64,000 nucleotides of DNA from Pseudomonas fluorescens. Lineage in GTDB: Bacteria; Pseudomonadota; Gammaproteobacteria; Pseudomonadales; Pseudomonadaceae. The notes under the pieces were generated by a model, which did not search any database, was not told where the DNA came from, and worked only from the letters and a program-made list of their open reading frames with translations. Position numbers and translations under genes: made by a program. Positions within the stretch are counted from its first letter, which is position 1. Each line of letters opens with the position of its first letter. The stretch is from positions 62,001 to 126,000 of the forward strand of contig NZ_CABVHJ010000009.1 in NCBI RefSeq assembly GCF_902497745.1, read 5' to 3'. Positions 37,001 through 46,450 of the stretch are shown in pieces.

Positions 37001-40000
37001 CTCAAGGACAGCCTGCCGGATTACATGGTGCCGACGCAGCTGCTGTTCCTTGACGCATTGCCACTGAGCCCCAACGGCAAGCTTGATCGCAAGGCCTTGC
37101 CGGCGCCGGACGCCAGTCAGATGCAGCAGGCGTTTGTGGCACCGCGCAGTGCGCTGGAACAGAAAATCGCTGGCATCTGGCAGGACGTACTCAAACTCGA
37201 ACAGGTTGGTCTGAACGACAACTTCTTCGAGTTGGGCGGTGACTCGATCATCTCGATTCAAGTGGTCAGCCGTTCGCGTCAGGCCGGGATTCATTTCACC
37301 CCGCGCGATTTGTTCCAGCACCAGACCGTGCAAGGTCTGGCCAGCGTCGCCCAGCAAGGCAACGTCGGTGTGAGCATCGATCAGGGCCCGGTCAGCGGTG
37401 CGTTGCCGTTGCTGCCAATCCAGCAGGTTTTCTTCGCCGACGACATTCCCCAGCGTCATCACTGGAACCAGGCCGTGCTGCTGCGCAGTCATCAACCCCT
37501 GCAAGCCGATGCACTGTTGCAGGCGCTGAATGCCTTGTTGGCGCAGCATGATGTGTTGCGTTCGCGCTTCGTCGACAGCACTGACGGTTGGCGCGCAGAC
37601 GTGGCGCCAGTGGCAGTCGAGCCTGAGTTGTTGTGGACGGCTGAGCCGTTGCCGACGGATGAACTGCAAGCGCTGTACGCCAAGGCCCAGCAGAGCCTGA
37701 GCCTGCAAAACGGTCCGCTGCTGCGCGCCGTCCTCGCCACCGTGGCCGATGGCAGTCAGCGTCTGCTGCTGGCAGTGCATCACCTGGCGGTGGACGGCGT
37801 GTCGTGGCGGATTCTGCTCGAAGACCTGCAACAGGCTTACCAGCAAGCGCTGCGAGGCGCGAGCATCCAATTGCCGGCCAAGACCAGTTCGTACAAGGCC
37901 TGGGGCGAGCGTCTGCAAGCCTATGCCGCCACCGACGCGGTGCAGGCCGAGTTGGGTTTCTGGCAGCAGCAACTAGAGGGCGCGGCGCTGGATCTGCCGT
38001 GCGATAACCCGCAGGGCAGTTTGCAAAGTCGCCACGCTCAGGTGCTGCACAGCCGTCTCGATAAAACGTTCACCCGGCAACTGCTGCAACAGGCACCGGC
38101 GGCGTACCGCACCCAGGTCAACGACCTGCTGCTGACCGCGCTGGCGCGGGTCATCTGCCGCTGGAGCGGGCACGCCGATACGTTGATTCAACTGGAAGGT
38201 CACGGGCGTGAAGACCTGTTCGACGACGTCGATCTGACCCGCACCGTCGGCTGGTTCACCAGCCTGTTCCCGGTGCGCCTGACCCCGGCCGATTCGCTGC
38301 CGGGGGCAATCAAGCAGATCAAGGAACAACTGCGCGCGATCCCCAACAAGGGCATCGGTTTTGGCGTGCTGCGTTACCTTGGCGACGAGTCAGTGCAGGC
38401 GAAACTCAAGGCGTTGCCAGTGCCGCGCATCACCTTCAACTACCTCGGCCAGTTCGACGGCAGTTTCGATGCCGAGGAGGGCGCGCTGTTCAGCCCGGCC
38501 GGTGAACGTGGCGGGCTGGAGCAAAGTCTCGAGGCGCCGCTGGACAACTGGCTGGGCGTCGAAGGTCAGGTCTACGACGGTGAGCTCGACCTGCGCTGGA
38601 CCTTCAGCCGCGAGCAGTTCAACGAGGCGACCATCGCCCGTCTGGCCGACGAATATGCGGCTGAACTGCAAGCGCTGATCAGCCATTGCTGCGAGCCGCA
38701 ATCGATGGGTGTTACGCCATCGGACTTCCCGCTGGCGCATATTGCCCAGGCACAACTGGATGCAATCCCGGTGGCCGCTGCCGGTATCGAAGACATCTAT
38801 CCGCTGTCGCCAATGCAGCAAGGCATGTTGTTCCACACCTTGTACGAGCAGGGCACCGGCACCTACATCAACCAGCTCTGTGTGGATGTCGACGGGCTCG
38901 ATCCCGAGCGTTTCCGCGCCGCGTGGCAGGCGACCATGGGCGCCCACGACATCCTGCGCAGTGGCTTTATCTGGCAGGGCGAACTGCAGGAACAACTGCA
39001 AATCATCCATCGCCGTCTCGAATTGCCGTACACGCTGCTCGACTGGCGCGCGCGTACCGACATCGCTCAGGCGCTCAAAGATTTCACCGCCGCCGATCTC
39101 GCTCAGGGTTTCGATCTGACCGAGGCCGGACTGCTGCGGGTGACGCTGATTCAAGTCGCCGATCAGCGCCATCACCTGATCTTCACCAACCACCACATCC
39201 TCATGGACGGCTGGAGCAGCGCGCAGATGCTCGGCGAGGTGCTGCAGCGTTATGCCGGGCAACAACCGCCACGTCCGCTGAGCCGCTACGCCGATTACAT
39301 TCAGTGGCTGCAACGTCAGGACGGTGCCGTCAGCGAAGCGTTCTGGCTGGCGCAACTGGCCGACTTCCACGAACCGACCGTGCTGGCGCAAGCTGCGGCG
39401 GGTGGCGGGGAAGTGCGTGCCGAGCGCGGGCATTCCCTCAAGCATTACCAGCTCGATGCGGCGCGCACGCAACGCCTGAATGAGTTCGCCCGGAAGCAGA
39501 AAGTCACCGCCAATACCTTGGTGCAAGCCGCGTGGTTGCTGCTGTTGCAGCGTTACACCGGCAGTGCCTGCGTGGCCTTCGGCACCACCGTCGCCGGGCG
39601 TCCGGCGGAATTGGTTGGTATCGAGCAGCAAGTCGGCCTGTTCATCAACACGCTGCCGGTGATTGCCGGTTCGCGTCCGGATCAAACCGTTGCCGCCTGG
39701 CTGGCGGCGGTGCAGGCGCAGAACCTCAGCCTGCGCGAATTCGAACACACGCCGCTGGCGAATATTCAGCGTTGGGCCGGGCAGGGCGGCGAGTCGCTGT
39801 TCGACACGCTGCTGGTGTTCGAGAATTTCCCGATTTCCGAAGCGCTGCAACACGGCACCGCGCAAGGCGTGGTGTTCGGCGAAGTGGCCAATCAGGATCA
39901 GACTCACTATCCGCTGACCCTGGGCGTGACGCTGGGCGAAACCCTCGCGTTGCACATGAGTTTTGATCAGGCGCATTTCAGCGTTGCGACCATTGAGCGC

Positions 40001-43000
40001 CTGAGCGCGCAACTGCTGCACCTGCTGGAGCAATTCGCCGAATCCGCCGAGCGTCGTCTCGGTGAGATTGCCTTGGCAACGGCTGAGGAGCACACCCGGC
40101 AGATCCTCGAAAATCAACCGCAGGCCTACCCGGTCGATCTCGCTGTACATCAGCGTTATGCGCGCCTGGCGGCGCAACAGCCGGATCGCACCGCGGTGAT
40201 TTTCGACGGCAAGCATTTCAGCTACGGCGAAATCGACACCCGTGCCAACCGCCTCGCCCATGAACTGGTGGCGCGTGGCGTTGGCGCCGAAGTGCGTGTC
40301 GGTGTTGCGCTGCCGCGCAGCGAAGGCCTGATTGTCGCGCTGCTGGCGGTGCTCAAGGCGGGCGGCGCGTATGTGCCGCTGGACACCAGTTACCCGCGTG
40401 AGCGTCTGGCGTATCTGATGCAGGATTCCGGCTTGGCGTTGTTGCTGAGCGATTCGCGGGTGACGGCGCAATTGCCGATCGCGGACACATTGACCGTGCT
40501 GGAACTCGATCACCTCGACCTCAGCGCGCATCCGGCGCAGGCGCCGATCGTTGCACTGGATCCGCATAACCTGGCGTACGTGATCTACACCTCCGGTTCC
40601 ACTGGCAACCCGAAAGGCGTCAGCGTCACTCACGGCCCGCTGGCCATGCACTGCCTGGCCATCGGCGAGCGCTACGAAATGCGCGACAGCGATTGCGAGT
40701 TCCACTTCATGTCGTTCGCTTTCGACGGCGCCCACGAGCGCTGGCTGACCAGCCTGACCCACGGCGGCTCGCTGCTGATTCGCGACGACAGCCTGTGGAC
40801 ACCGGAGCAGACCTACAACGCAATGATCGAACACGGCGTGACCGTGGTCGCGTTCCCGCCGGTGTACCTGCAACAACTGGCCGAGCACGCCGAACGTGTC
40901 GGCAATCCACCGAAAGTGCGCATCTACTGCTTCGGCGGTGATGCGGTGCCGAATGCCAGTTTCGAACGGGTCAAGCGTGCGCTGAATCCCGAGTACATCA
41001 TCAATGGTTACGGCCCGACCGAAACCGTGGTCACGCCGCTGATCTGGAAGGCCGGTCGCGATGAGCCATGTGGCGCCGCGTACGCGCCGATCGGCAGCCG
41101 CATCGGTGATCGCAGCGCTTACGTGCTGGACGCCGATCTGAACCTGTTGCCGCAAGGCATGGCCGGCGAGTTGTATCTGGGCGGCAGCGGCGTGGCGCGG
41201 GGTTATCTGAACCGTCCGGCAATGACCGCCGAACGTTTTGTCGCTGACCCGTTCAGCCGCAGCGGCGGTGTGCTGTATCGCACTGGCGACCTGGTGCGCC
41301 AGCGCGCCGATGGCACGTTCGACTACCTGGAACGGATCGACAATCAGGTAAAAATCCGTGGCTTCCGCATTGAACTGGGCGAGATCGAAGCCAGTCTGCA
41401 AGCCCTCGACGACGTGCGCGAAGCGGTGGTCGTGGCGCAGGAAAGCGCTGGCAGCAAACGCTTGGTCGCGTACGTGGTCAGCGATTCGCCGCGTGAGGAT
41501 TTCGCCGAGCAATTGCGTGAGCAACTCAAAGCCACGTTGCCAGCGCACATGGTCCCGGCGTACGTGTTGCGTCTGGAGCGCATGCCACTGACACCGAACG
41601 GCAAGCTCGATCGCAAGAACCTGCCGAAACCGGATGTCAGCCAATTGCAGCAAGTCTATGTCGCGCCGCAAAGTGCGCTGGAGCAGCAACTGGCAACGAT
41701 CTGGCAGGACGTGCTCAAGCTCGAACGAGTCGGCCTCAGCGACAACTTCTTCGAACTGGGCGGCGATTCGATCATCTCGATTCAAGTGGTCAGCCGTGCC
41801 CGTCAGGGCGGTTTGCGCTTCACCCCGAAAGATCTGTTCCAGCACCAGACCATTCAGGCGCTGGCCGCCGTGGTGCAAACCGGCGAGCCGCTGCAACTGA
41901 TCGATCAGCAACCGGTGACCGGCGCAACCGCGCTGCTGCCGATTCATCAGTGGTTCTTCACCCAGCCGATTCCCGATCGTCACCACTGGAACCAGTCGGT
42001 GATGCTCAAACCGGCGCAGGCGCTGGATGCGCAGGTGCTGGAACAAGCGCTGGACGCGCTGGTGGTGCACCACGACAGCCTGCGGCTGAATTTTGCCGAG
42101 CAGACGCGGGGCTGGTCGGCGCAGTACCGCGATGTCGCGACGCAAGCAGGGGAAACCATTCTGTGGCAAGTCGAGGTCGCTGATCTGGCGGCGCTTGAGG
42201 TGTTGGGCAATCAGGCCCAGCGCAGCCTGCAACTGAGCGGCGGTTCGCTGATTCGCGCGGTGCTGGCGAACCTTGCCGACGGCACTCAACGACTGCTGCT
42301 GGTGGTTCACCACTTGGTGGTCGACGGCGTGTCGTGGCGGATTTTGTTCGAAGATCTGCAAAGCGCTTATCGGCAGATTCTGGCGGGTGCTGCCGTGCAA
42401 TTGCCGGCCAAGACCAGTGCCGTCAAAGCCTGGGCCGAGGCGCTGCAAGGCTACGCCGCCAGCGCGCCGTTGCAGGCCGAACTGGGTTTCTGGCAGCAAC
42501 AGCTGCAAGGTGCCTCGACTGCATTGCCGTGCGATAACCCGCAAGGTGCTCAGCAACACAATCAGGCGCAATCGATCCGCACGCAACTGGACAAAACCCT
42601 GACCCGTCAGCTGTTGCAGGAAGCCCCAGCGGCCTACCGCACGCAAGTCAACGACCTGCTGCTGACCGCACTGGCGCGAGTGATGGTGCGCTGGACCGGC
42701 GACGACAGTGTGCTGGTGCAACTCGAAGGCCATGGCCGCGAAGACTTGTTCGACAACGTCGACCTGACCCGCACCGTTGGCTGGTTCACCAGCGTGTTCC
42801 CGGCACGCTTGGTGCCGGTCGCTGATCTCGGCGCTTCGCTGAAACAGATCAAGGAACAACTGCGCGCGATCCCCAACAAAGGCATCGGCTTCGGCGCTCT
42901 CGCGCACCTTGGCGACGCCGCTGCACAGCAAGCGTTGCAAGCCCTGCCGAAACCGCGCCTGACCTTCAACTACCTCGGCCAGTTCGACGGCAGCTTCGAT

Positions 43001-46000
43001 GCCGGCGACGACGCCTTGTTCGTGCCGACCAGCGAGTCGGGCGGTGAAGAGGTGAACATGGCCGGCCCGTTGGGCAGCCCGTTGGCGCTGGACGGTAAAG
43101 TGTTTGGCGGCGAGCTGGATCTGAGCTGGACATTCAGCAGCGAGATGTTCAACCCGGCGACGATCCAGCGTCTGGCCGACGATTACCTGCAAGAGCTCAC
43201 CGCGCTGATCGCGCATTGCTGCGACAGCGCCAACCGAGGCGTGACCCCTTCGGACTTCCCGTTGGCCACGCTGACTCAGGCGCAACTGGACGTGCTGGTG
43301 CAACAACCGCAACGCGTCGATGACATCTACCCGTTGTCGCCGATGCAGCAAGGCATGTTGTTCCACACCTTGCTCGAACAGGGCGGTGGCGACTACATCA
43401 ACCAGATGCGTCTGGACGTCGATGGCGTCGACCCGCAGCGTTTCCGCGCCGCGTGGCAAGCGGTGGTCGATGCCCATGACATTCTGCGCACCGGGTTCTT
43501 CTGGCAGGGCGATCTGCAGCAACCGGTGCAAGTGGTGCAGCGTCATCTCGACGTGCCGTTCCGTATCCTCGACTGGCGCGCGCAGCCGGATCTCGACGCT
43601 GCGCTGCAAACCCTCGCCGATGAGGAGCGTGCGCAAGGTCTGGATCTGACCGCTGCTCCACTGATGCGTCTGGTTCTGGTGCGTACCGCTACTGATCGTC
43701 ATCACCTGATCTATACCAACCATCACATCCTCATGGACGGCTGGAGCAGCGCGCAGTTGCTCGGCGAAGTGCTGCAGCATTACAGCGGTGAAGCGGTGGC
43801 CCGGCCGAGTGGGCGTTATCGCGATTACATTGGCTGGTTGCAACGTCAGGATGCGGCGGTGGCACAAGTGTATTGGCAGACTGCGCTGGCTGATCTGCAA
43901 GAACCGACACGCCTGGCCCACGCTATCGCCAAGCCGCACGACGGCCTCGCGGTGGTCGGTTACGGCGATCATTTCCAGACGCTCAACGCTGATCTGACCC
44001 GACGTCTTGGCGAGTTCGCGCGCGCTTCGAAAGTTACCGTCAACACGCTGGTGCAGGCCGCATGGTTGCTGCTGTTGCAGCGCTACACCGGCAAGGACTG
44101 CGTGGCGTTCGGGGCAACGGTTGCCGGGCGTCCGGCGGATCTGCCGGGGGCCGAACAGCAGATCGGTCTGTTCATCAACACCCTGCCAGTGATTGCTGCG
44201 CCACAACCGCAACAAAGTCTGGCGGCGTGGCTGCAAGCGGTGCAGGCGCAGAACCTGCAACTGCGCGAATTCGAGCACACGCCATTGGCGGATATCCAGC
44301 GCTGGGCCGGGCAGGGCGGTGACGCACTGTTCGACAGCCTGATGGTGTTCGAGAACTACCCGATTGCCGAGGCACTGGCGCAGGGGGCGCCGCAAGGTCT
44401 GCGTTTCGGCCCGGTCATCAACCATGAACAGACCAACTACCCGCTGACGCTGCTGGTGCACATGGGCGCTGAGCTTTCGGTGCATTTCAGCTATCAGCGT
44501 GACTGCTTTGCAGATGCCAGTGTGGCGCAGCTGGGTGTGCACCTTGAGCACTTGCTGAGCCAGATGAGCGAGGCGGGTGAGCGCTCGCTCAGCGAGTTGC
44601 AGCTGATCGAGCAAGTGGCAACCGTTGCCGGCGAATTCGCCACGCCGCTGTGCATCCATCACGGTATCGCTCGCCAGGTGGCGGCGAGCCCGGATGCACT
44701 GGCGGTGACCTTCGGCACTGTGCAACTGACTTACGCGCAACTGGACGCGCAGGCCAACCGTCTGGCGCACAAACTGATCGAGTTGGGTGTCGGCCCGGAA
44801 GTGCGGGTGGGTGTGGCGATGCCGCGTTCCGAGCAATTGCTGATTGCCTTGCTGGCGGTGCTCAAGGCGGGCGCCGCTTACGTGCCGCTGGATCCGGATT
44901 ACCCGGCCGATCGCGTCGCTTACATGCTCGAAGACAGTCGCGCGCGGGTACTCCTGACCGAGCAAGCCGTTGCCGAAACCCTGAGCGTGCCGGGCCAAAC
45001 CCAAGTGTTGCTGATGGATCAGTTGTCGCTGAATGGCTATCCGACGCATGCGCCGCAAACGTTGGTGCAGCCAGACAACCTTGCCTACGTGATCTACACC
45101 TCCGGTTCCACCGGCAAACCAAAAGGCGTGGCCATCGCCCATCGCAACGTCATGGCGCTGATCGACTGGTCAGCCCAGGTCTACAGCTGCGACGATATTC
45201 AAGGCGTGCTGGCTTCGACCTCGGTGTGTTTCGACCTGTCGGTGTGGGAGCTGTTTGTAACGCTGGCCAACGGTGGTTCGCTGATCATCGCGCGCAACGC
45301 ACTGGAGCTGCCGCAACTGCCGGCGCGTGATCAGGTTCGCCTGATCAACACCGTGCCGTCGGCCATCGCTGCACTGCAACGCGCCGGGCAGATTCCATCG
45401 AGCGTGCGCATCATCAATCTGGCAGGTGAGCCGCTCAAGCAAGGGCTGGTTGACGCTTTGTATGAGCAGTCGACCGTTGAGCACGTTTACGACCTGTATG
45501 GCCCGTCGGAAGACACCACCTATTCGACCTGGACTCGCCGCACTGTCGCTGGCCAGGCGCGCATCGGGCGTGCTCTCGACCACAGTGCCAGTCATCTGCT
45601 CGACGCCGATCTGCAGGTTGTCCCGCAAGGCGTTTCGGCGGAGCTGTACCTGTCCGGCGCCGGTATCACGCGCGGTTATCTGGGGCGTGCGGCGATGACC
45701 GCCGAGCGCTTTGTACCGAACTCGTTCGTCGGCAGTGGCCAGCGTATGTACCGCACTGGTGACCTGATCCGTGAACGCGAAAACGGTGATCTGGAGTACA
45801 TGGGCCGGATCGACCATCAGGTGAAAATTCGTGGATTCCGCATCGAACTGGGCGAGATCGAGGCGCGATTGCTCGCTCAACCTGCGGTCACCGAAGCGGC
45901 GGTGCTGGCCGTCGACAGCGAGGCTGGCGCGCAACTGGTGGCCTACGTGGTCGCCCCGCAACTGGATCTTTACGACGGCGAAGCGCAACGGCAACTGCGC

Positions 46001-46450
46001 GACGGACTAAAGACTGGCCTCAAGTCTTCGTTACCTGACTACATGATTCCCGCGCACCTGCTGTTCCTTGAGCAGTTGCCACTGACCCCCAACGGCAAAC
46101 TCGACCGCAAGGCCCTGCCGGCGGTGGATGCCAGCCAGATGCAGGCCGCGTACGTCGCGCCGCAGAGTGAGCTTGAGCAGCAGGTCGCGGCGATCTGGCA
46201 GCAAGTGCTCGACGTCGAACGCATCGGTCTCAACGATCATTTCTTCGAACTGGGCGGGCACTCGCTGCTGGCGGTCAACGTGGTGTCGCGCATCGCCCTC
46301 GAACTGGGCCTGACGCTGACCCCGCAACTGTTATTCCAGCACCCCGTCCTGAGCGACTTTGTCGCTCGACTCGATACAGGAGGCGGGGCAATCAACGAAC
46401 AGAAACTGAGCAAGCTGGAAGCCCTGCTTGACGATATGGAGGAAGTCTGA
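34037..46450 (+). CDS. pvdI: NRPS 1, pyoverdine synthetase PvdI-like, three modules (C-A-T-E, C-A-T-E, C-A-T)
   Basis: A 4137-residue synthetase. The start MNAEDSLKLARRFI and the first LCL C domain resemble PvdI, so it should take the chain from a PvdL-type initiator not present here. Approximate limits: C 45-480, A 505-1010, T (Ser1070), E 1120-1560; C 1585-2010, A 2035-2540, T (Ser2578), E 2630-3070; C 3095-3520, A 3540-4035, T (Ser4076). Active motifs are present (HHIVSDG, HHLAVDG, HHILMDG). Pocket residues read by eye: DAEDHGTVTK (Lys-like), DGEACGGVTK (hydroxyornithine-like, least sure), DLWNNALTYK (Ala). The two E domains predict D residues 1 and 2. The TGA overlaps the next ATG by one base. 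Confidence 0.9.
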   Translation: MNAEDSLKLARRFIGLPLEKRQMFLAALQKEGVDFSRFPIPVGVEAEDRQALSYAQQRMWFLWHLDPQSGAYNLPAAVRLTGRLNQPALEQAFASLIERHETLRTVFQQQPDDSLLQVPLQQPLDIQRIDLSALPAAEREARVAAAAEEQSLLPFDLAHGPLLRVRLLQLAEQEHVLLLTLHHIVSDGWSMNVLIDEFCRFYDAHDQGRVAELLAMTVQYSDYALWQRRWLEAGEQQRQLDYWLAQMGDEHPVLELPVDRPRPVIPSNRGRRHEHVVDAALVEQLRGVARQHGVTLFMLLLGTFNILLHRYTGQNDLRVGVPIANRNRREIEGLIGFFVNTQVLRVQLDGQTAFADLLSALKETALGAQAHQDLPFERLVEALKLERSLSYNPLFQVMYNHQPEVADVTTLKVGSGLELGVIEWESRSTQFDLSLDTYEKGGQLHAAFTYASDLFDGATIERMAQHWTHLLHSIVNNPQQRVGEIALLQAQELEQLTQDWGRHDATWPSERPVHELFEVQTAQSPDAIALIFDGQSLTYAQLNARANRLARTLLAQGVGPEVLVGVAVDRGLELIVALLAVLKAGGAYVPLDPQYPRDRLLCMIEDSGSRLLLTQSHLLERLPVPQNVRSLCLDQAEVWQHTDESNPQRVVWADNLAYVMFTSGSTGRPKGVGISHGALSKHAFASQHYYDLSAADCALQFATFNFDAFGEQLFGPLTCGASVLLRGNEVWDSETLYRNIVEYGITVMDLTTAYWNMIAKEFAAAGQRDYAALRQVHSGGEAMPPEGVQAWRLAGLEHVKLLNTYGPTEATVTATTLDCSDYVFGRQPLPLTLPIGQPLPGRHAYLLDADGQPTPIGVVGELLIGGELLARGYFQRADLTAERFIPDPFSTAGARLYRTGDLARFNAQGQIEYVGRVDHQVKIRGFRIELGEVEARLLELEAVKEAVVLAVQGGSSLQLVAYVVPTDASVVAASTEAQGAARETIKAQLKDSLPDYMVPTQLLFLDALPLSPNGKLDRKALPAPDASQMQQAFVAPRSALEQKIAGIWQDVLKLEQVGLNDNFFELGGDSIISIQVVSRSRQAGIHFTPRDLFQHQTVQGLASVAQQGNVGVSIDQGPVSGALPLLPIQQVFFADDIPQRHHWNQAVLLRSHQPLQADALLQALNALLAQHDVLRSRFVDSTDGWRADVAPVAVEPELLWTAEPLPTDELQALYAKAQQSLSLQNGPLLRAVLATVADGSQRLLLAVHHLAVDGVSWRILLEDLQQAYQQALRGASIQLPAKTSSYKAWGERLQAYAATDAVQAELGFWQQQLEGAALDLPCDNPQGSLQSRHAQVLHSRLDKTFTRQLLQQAPAAYRTQVNDLLLTALARVICRWSGHADTLIQLEGHGREDLFDDVDLTRTVGWFTSLFPVRLTPADSLPGAIKQIKEQLRAIPNKGIGFGVLRYLGDESVQAKLKALPVPRITFNYLGQFDGSFDAEEGALFSPAGERGGLEQSLEAPLDNWLGVEGQVYDGELDLRWTFSREQFNEATIARLADEYAAELQALISHCCEPQSMGVTPSDFPLAHIAQAQLDAIPVAAAGIEDIYPLSPMQQGMLFHTLYEQGTGTYINQLCVDVDGLDPERFRAAWQATMGAHDILRSGFIWQGELQEQLQIIHRRLELPYTLLDWRARTDIAQALKDFTAADLAQGFDLTEAGLLRVTLIQVADQRHHLIFTNHHILMDGWSSAQMLGEVLQRYAGQQPPRPLSRYADYIQWLQRQDGAVSEAFWLAQLADFHEPTVLAQAAAGGGEVRAERGHSLKHYQLDAARTQRLNEFARKQKVTANTLVQAAWLLLLQRYTGSACVAFGTTVAGRPAELVGIEQQVGLFINTLPVIAGSRPDQTVAAWLAAVQAQNLSLREFEHTPLANIQRWAGQGGESLFDTLLVFENFPISEALQHGTAQGVVFGEVANQDQTHYPLTLGVTLGETLALHMSFDQAHFSVATIERLSAQLLHLLEQFAESAERRLGEIALATAEEHTRQILENQPQAYPVDLAVHQRYARLAAQQPDRTAVIFDGKHFSYGEIDTRANRLAHELVARGVGAEVRVGVALPRSEGLIVALLAVLKAGGAYVPLDTSYPRERLAYLMQDSGLALLLSDSRVTAQLPIADTLTVLELDHLDLSAHPAQAPIVALDPHNLAYVIYTSGSTGNPKGVSVTHGPLAMHCLAIGERYEMRDSDCEFHFMSFAFDGAHERWLTSLTHGGSLLIRDDSLWTPEQTYNAMIEHGVTVVAFPPVYLQQLAEHAERVGNPPKVRIYCFGGDAVPNASFERVKRALNPEYIINGYGPTETVVTPLIWKAGRDEPCGAAYAPIGSRIGDRSAYVLDADLNLLPQGMAGELYLGGSGVARGYLNRPAMTAERFVADPFSRSGGVLYRTGDLVRQRADGTFDYLERIDNQVKIRGFRIELGEIEASLQALDDVREAVVVAQESAGSKRLVAYVVSDSPREDFAEQLREQLKATLPAHMVPAYVLRLERMPLTPNGKLDRKNLPKPDVSQLQQVYVAPQSALEQQLATIWQDVLKLERVGLSDNFFELGGDSIISIQVVSRARQGGLRFTPKDLFQHQTIQALAAVVQTGEPLQLIDQQPVTGATALLPIHQWFFTQPIPDRHHWNQSVMLKPAQALDAQVLEQALDALVVHHDSLRLNFAEQTRGWSAQYRDVATQAGETILWQVEVADLAALEVLGNQAQRSLQLSGGSLIRAVLANLADGTQRLLLVVHHLVVDGVSWRILFEDLQSAYRQILAGAAVQLPAKTSAVKAWAEALQGYAASAPLQAELGFWQQQLQGASTALPCDNPQGAQQHNQAQSIRTQLDKTLTRQLLQEAPAAYRTQVNDLLLTALARVMVRWTGDDSVLVQLEGHGREDLFDNVDLTRTVGWFTSVFPARLVPVADLGASLKQIKEQLRAIPNKGIGFGALAHLGDAAAQQALQALPKPRLTFNYLGQFDGSFDAGDDALFVPTSESGGEEVNMAGPLGSPLALDGKVFGGELDLSWTFSSEMFNPATIQRLADDYLQELTALIAHCCDSANRGVTPSDFPLATLTQAQLDVLVQQPQRVDDIYPLSPMQQGMLFHTLLEQGGGDYINQMRLDVDGVDPQRFRAAWQAVVDAHDILRTGFFWQGDLQQPVQVVQRHLDVPFRILDWRAQPDLDAALQTLADEERAQGLDLTAAPLMRLVLVRTATDRHHLIYTNHHILMDGWSSAQLLGEVLQHYSGEAVARPSGRYRDYIGWLQRQDAAVAQVYWQTALADLQEPTRLAHAIAKPHDGLAVVGYGDHFQTLNADLTRRLGEFARASKVTVNTLVQAAWLLLLQRYTGKDCVAFGATVAGRPADLPGAEQQIGLFINTLPVIAAPQPQQSLAAWLQAVQAQNLQLREFEHTPLADIQRWAGQGGDALFDSLMVFENYPIAEALAQGAPQGLRFGPVINHEQTNYPLTLLVHMGAELSVHFSYQRDCFADASVAQLGVHLEHLLSQMSEAGERSLSELQLIEQVATVAGEFATPLCIHHGIARQVAASPDALAVTFGTVQLTYAQLDAQANRLAHKLIELGVGPEVRVGVAMPRSEQLLIALLAVLKAGAAYVPLDPDYPADRVAYMLEDSRARVLLTEQAVAETLSVPGQTQVLLMDQLSLNGYPTHAPQTLVQPDNLAYVIYTSGSTGKPKGVAIAHRNVMALIDWSAQVYSCDDIQGVLASTSVCFDLSVWELFVTLANGGSLIIARNALELPQLPARDQVRLINTVPSAIAALQRAGQIPSSVRIINLAGEPLKQGLVDALYEQSTVEHVYDLYGPSEDTTYSTWTRRTVAGQARIGRALDHSASHLLDADLQVVPQGVSAELYLSGAGITRGYLGRAAMTAERFVPNSFVGSGQRMYRTGDLIRERENGDLEYMGRIDHQVKIRGFRIELGEIEARLLAQPAVTEAAVLAVDSEAGAQLVAYVVAPQLDLYDGEAQRQLRDGLKTGLKSSLPDYMIPAHLLFLEQLPLTPNGKLDRKALPAVDASQMQAAYVAPQSELEQQVAAIWQQVLDVERIGLNDHFFELGGHSLLAVNVVSRIALELGLTLTPQLLFQHPVLSDFVARLDTGGGAINEQKLSKLEALLDDMEEV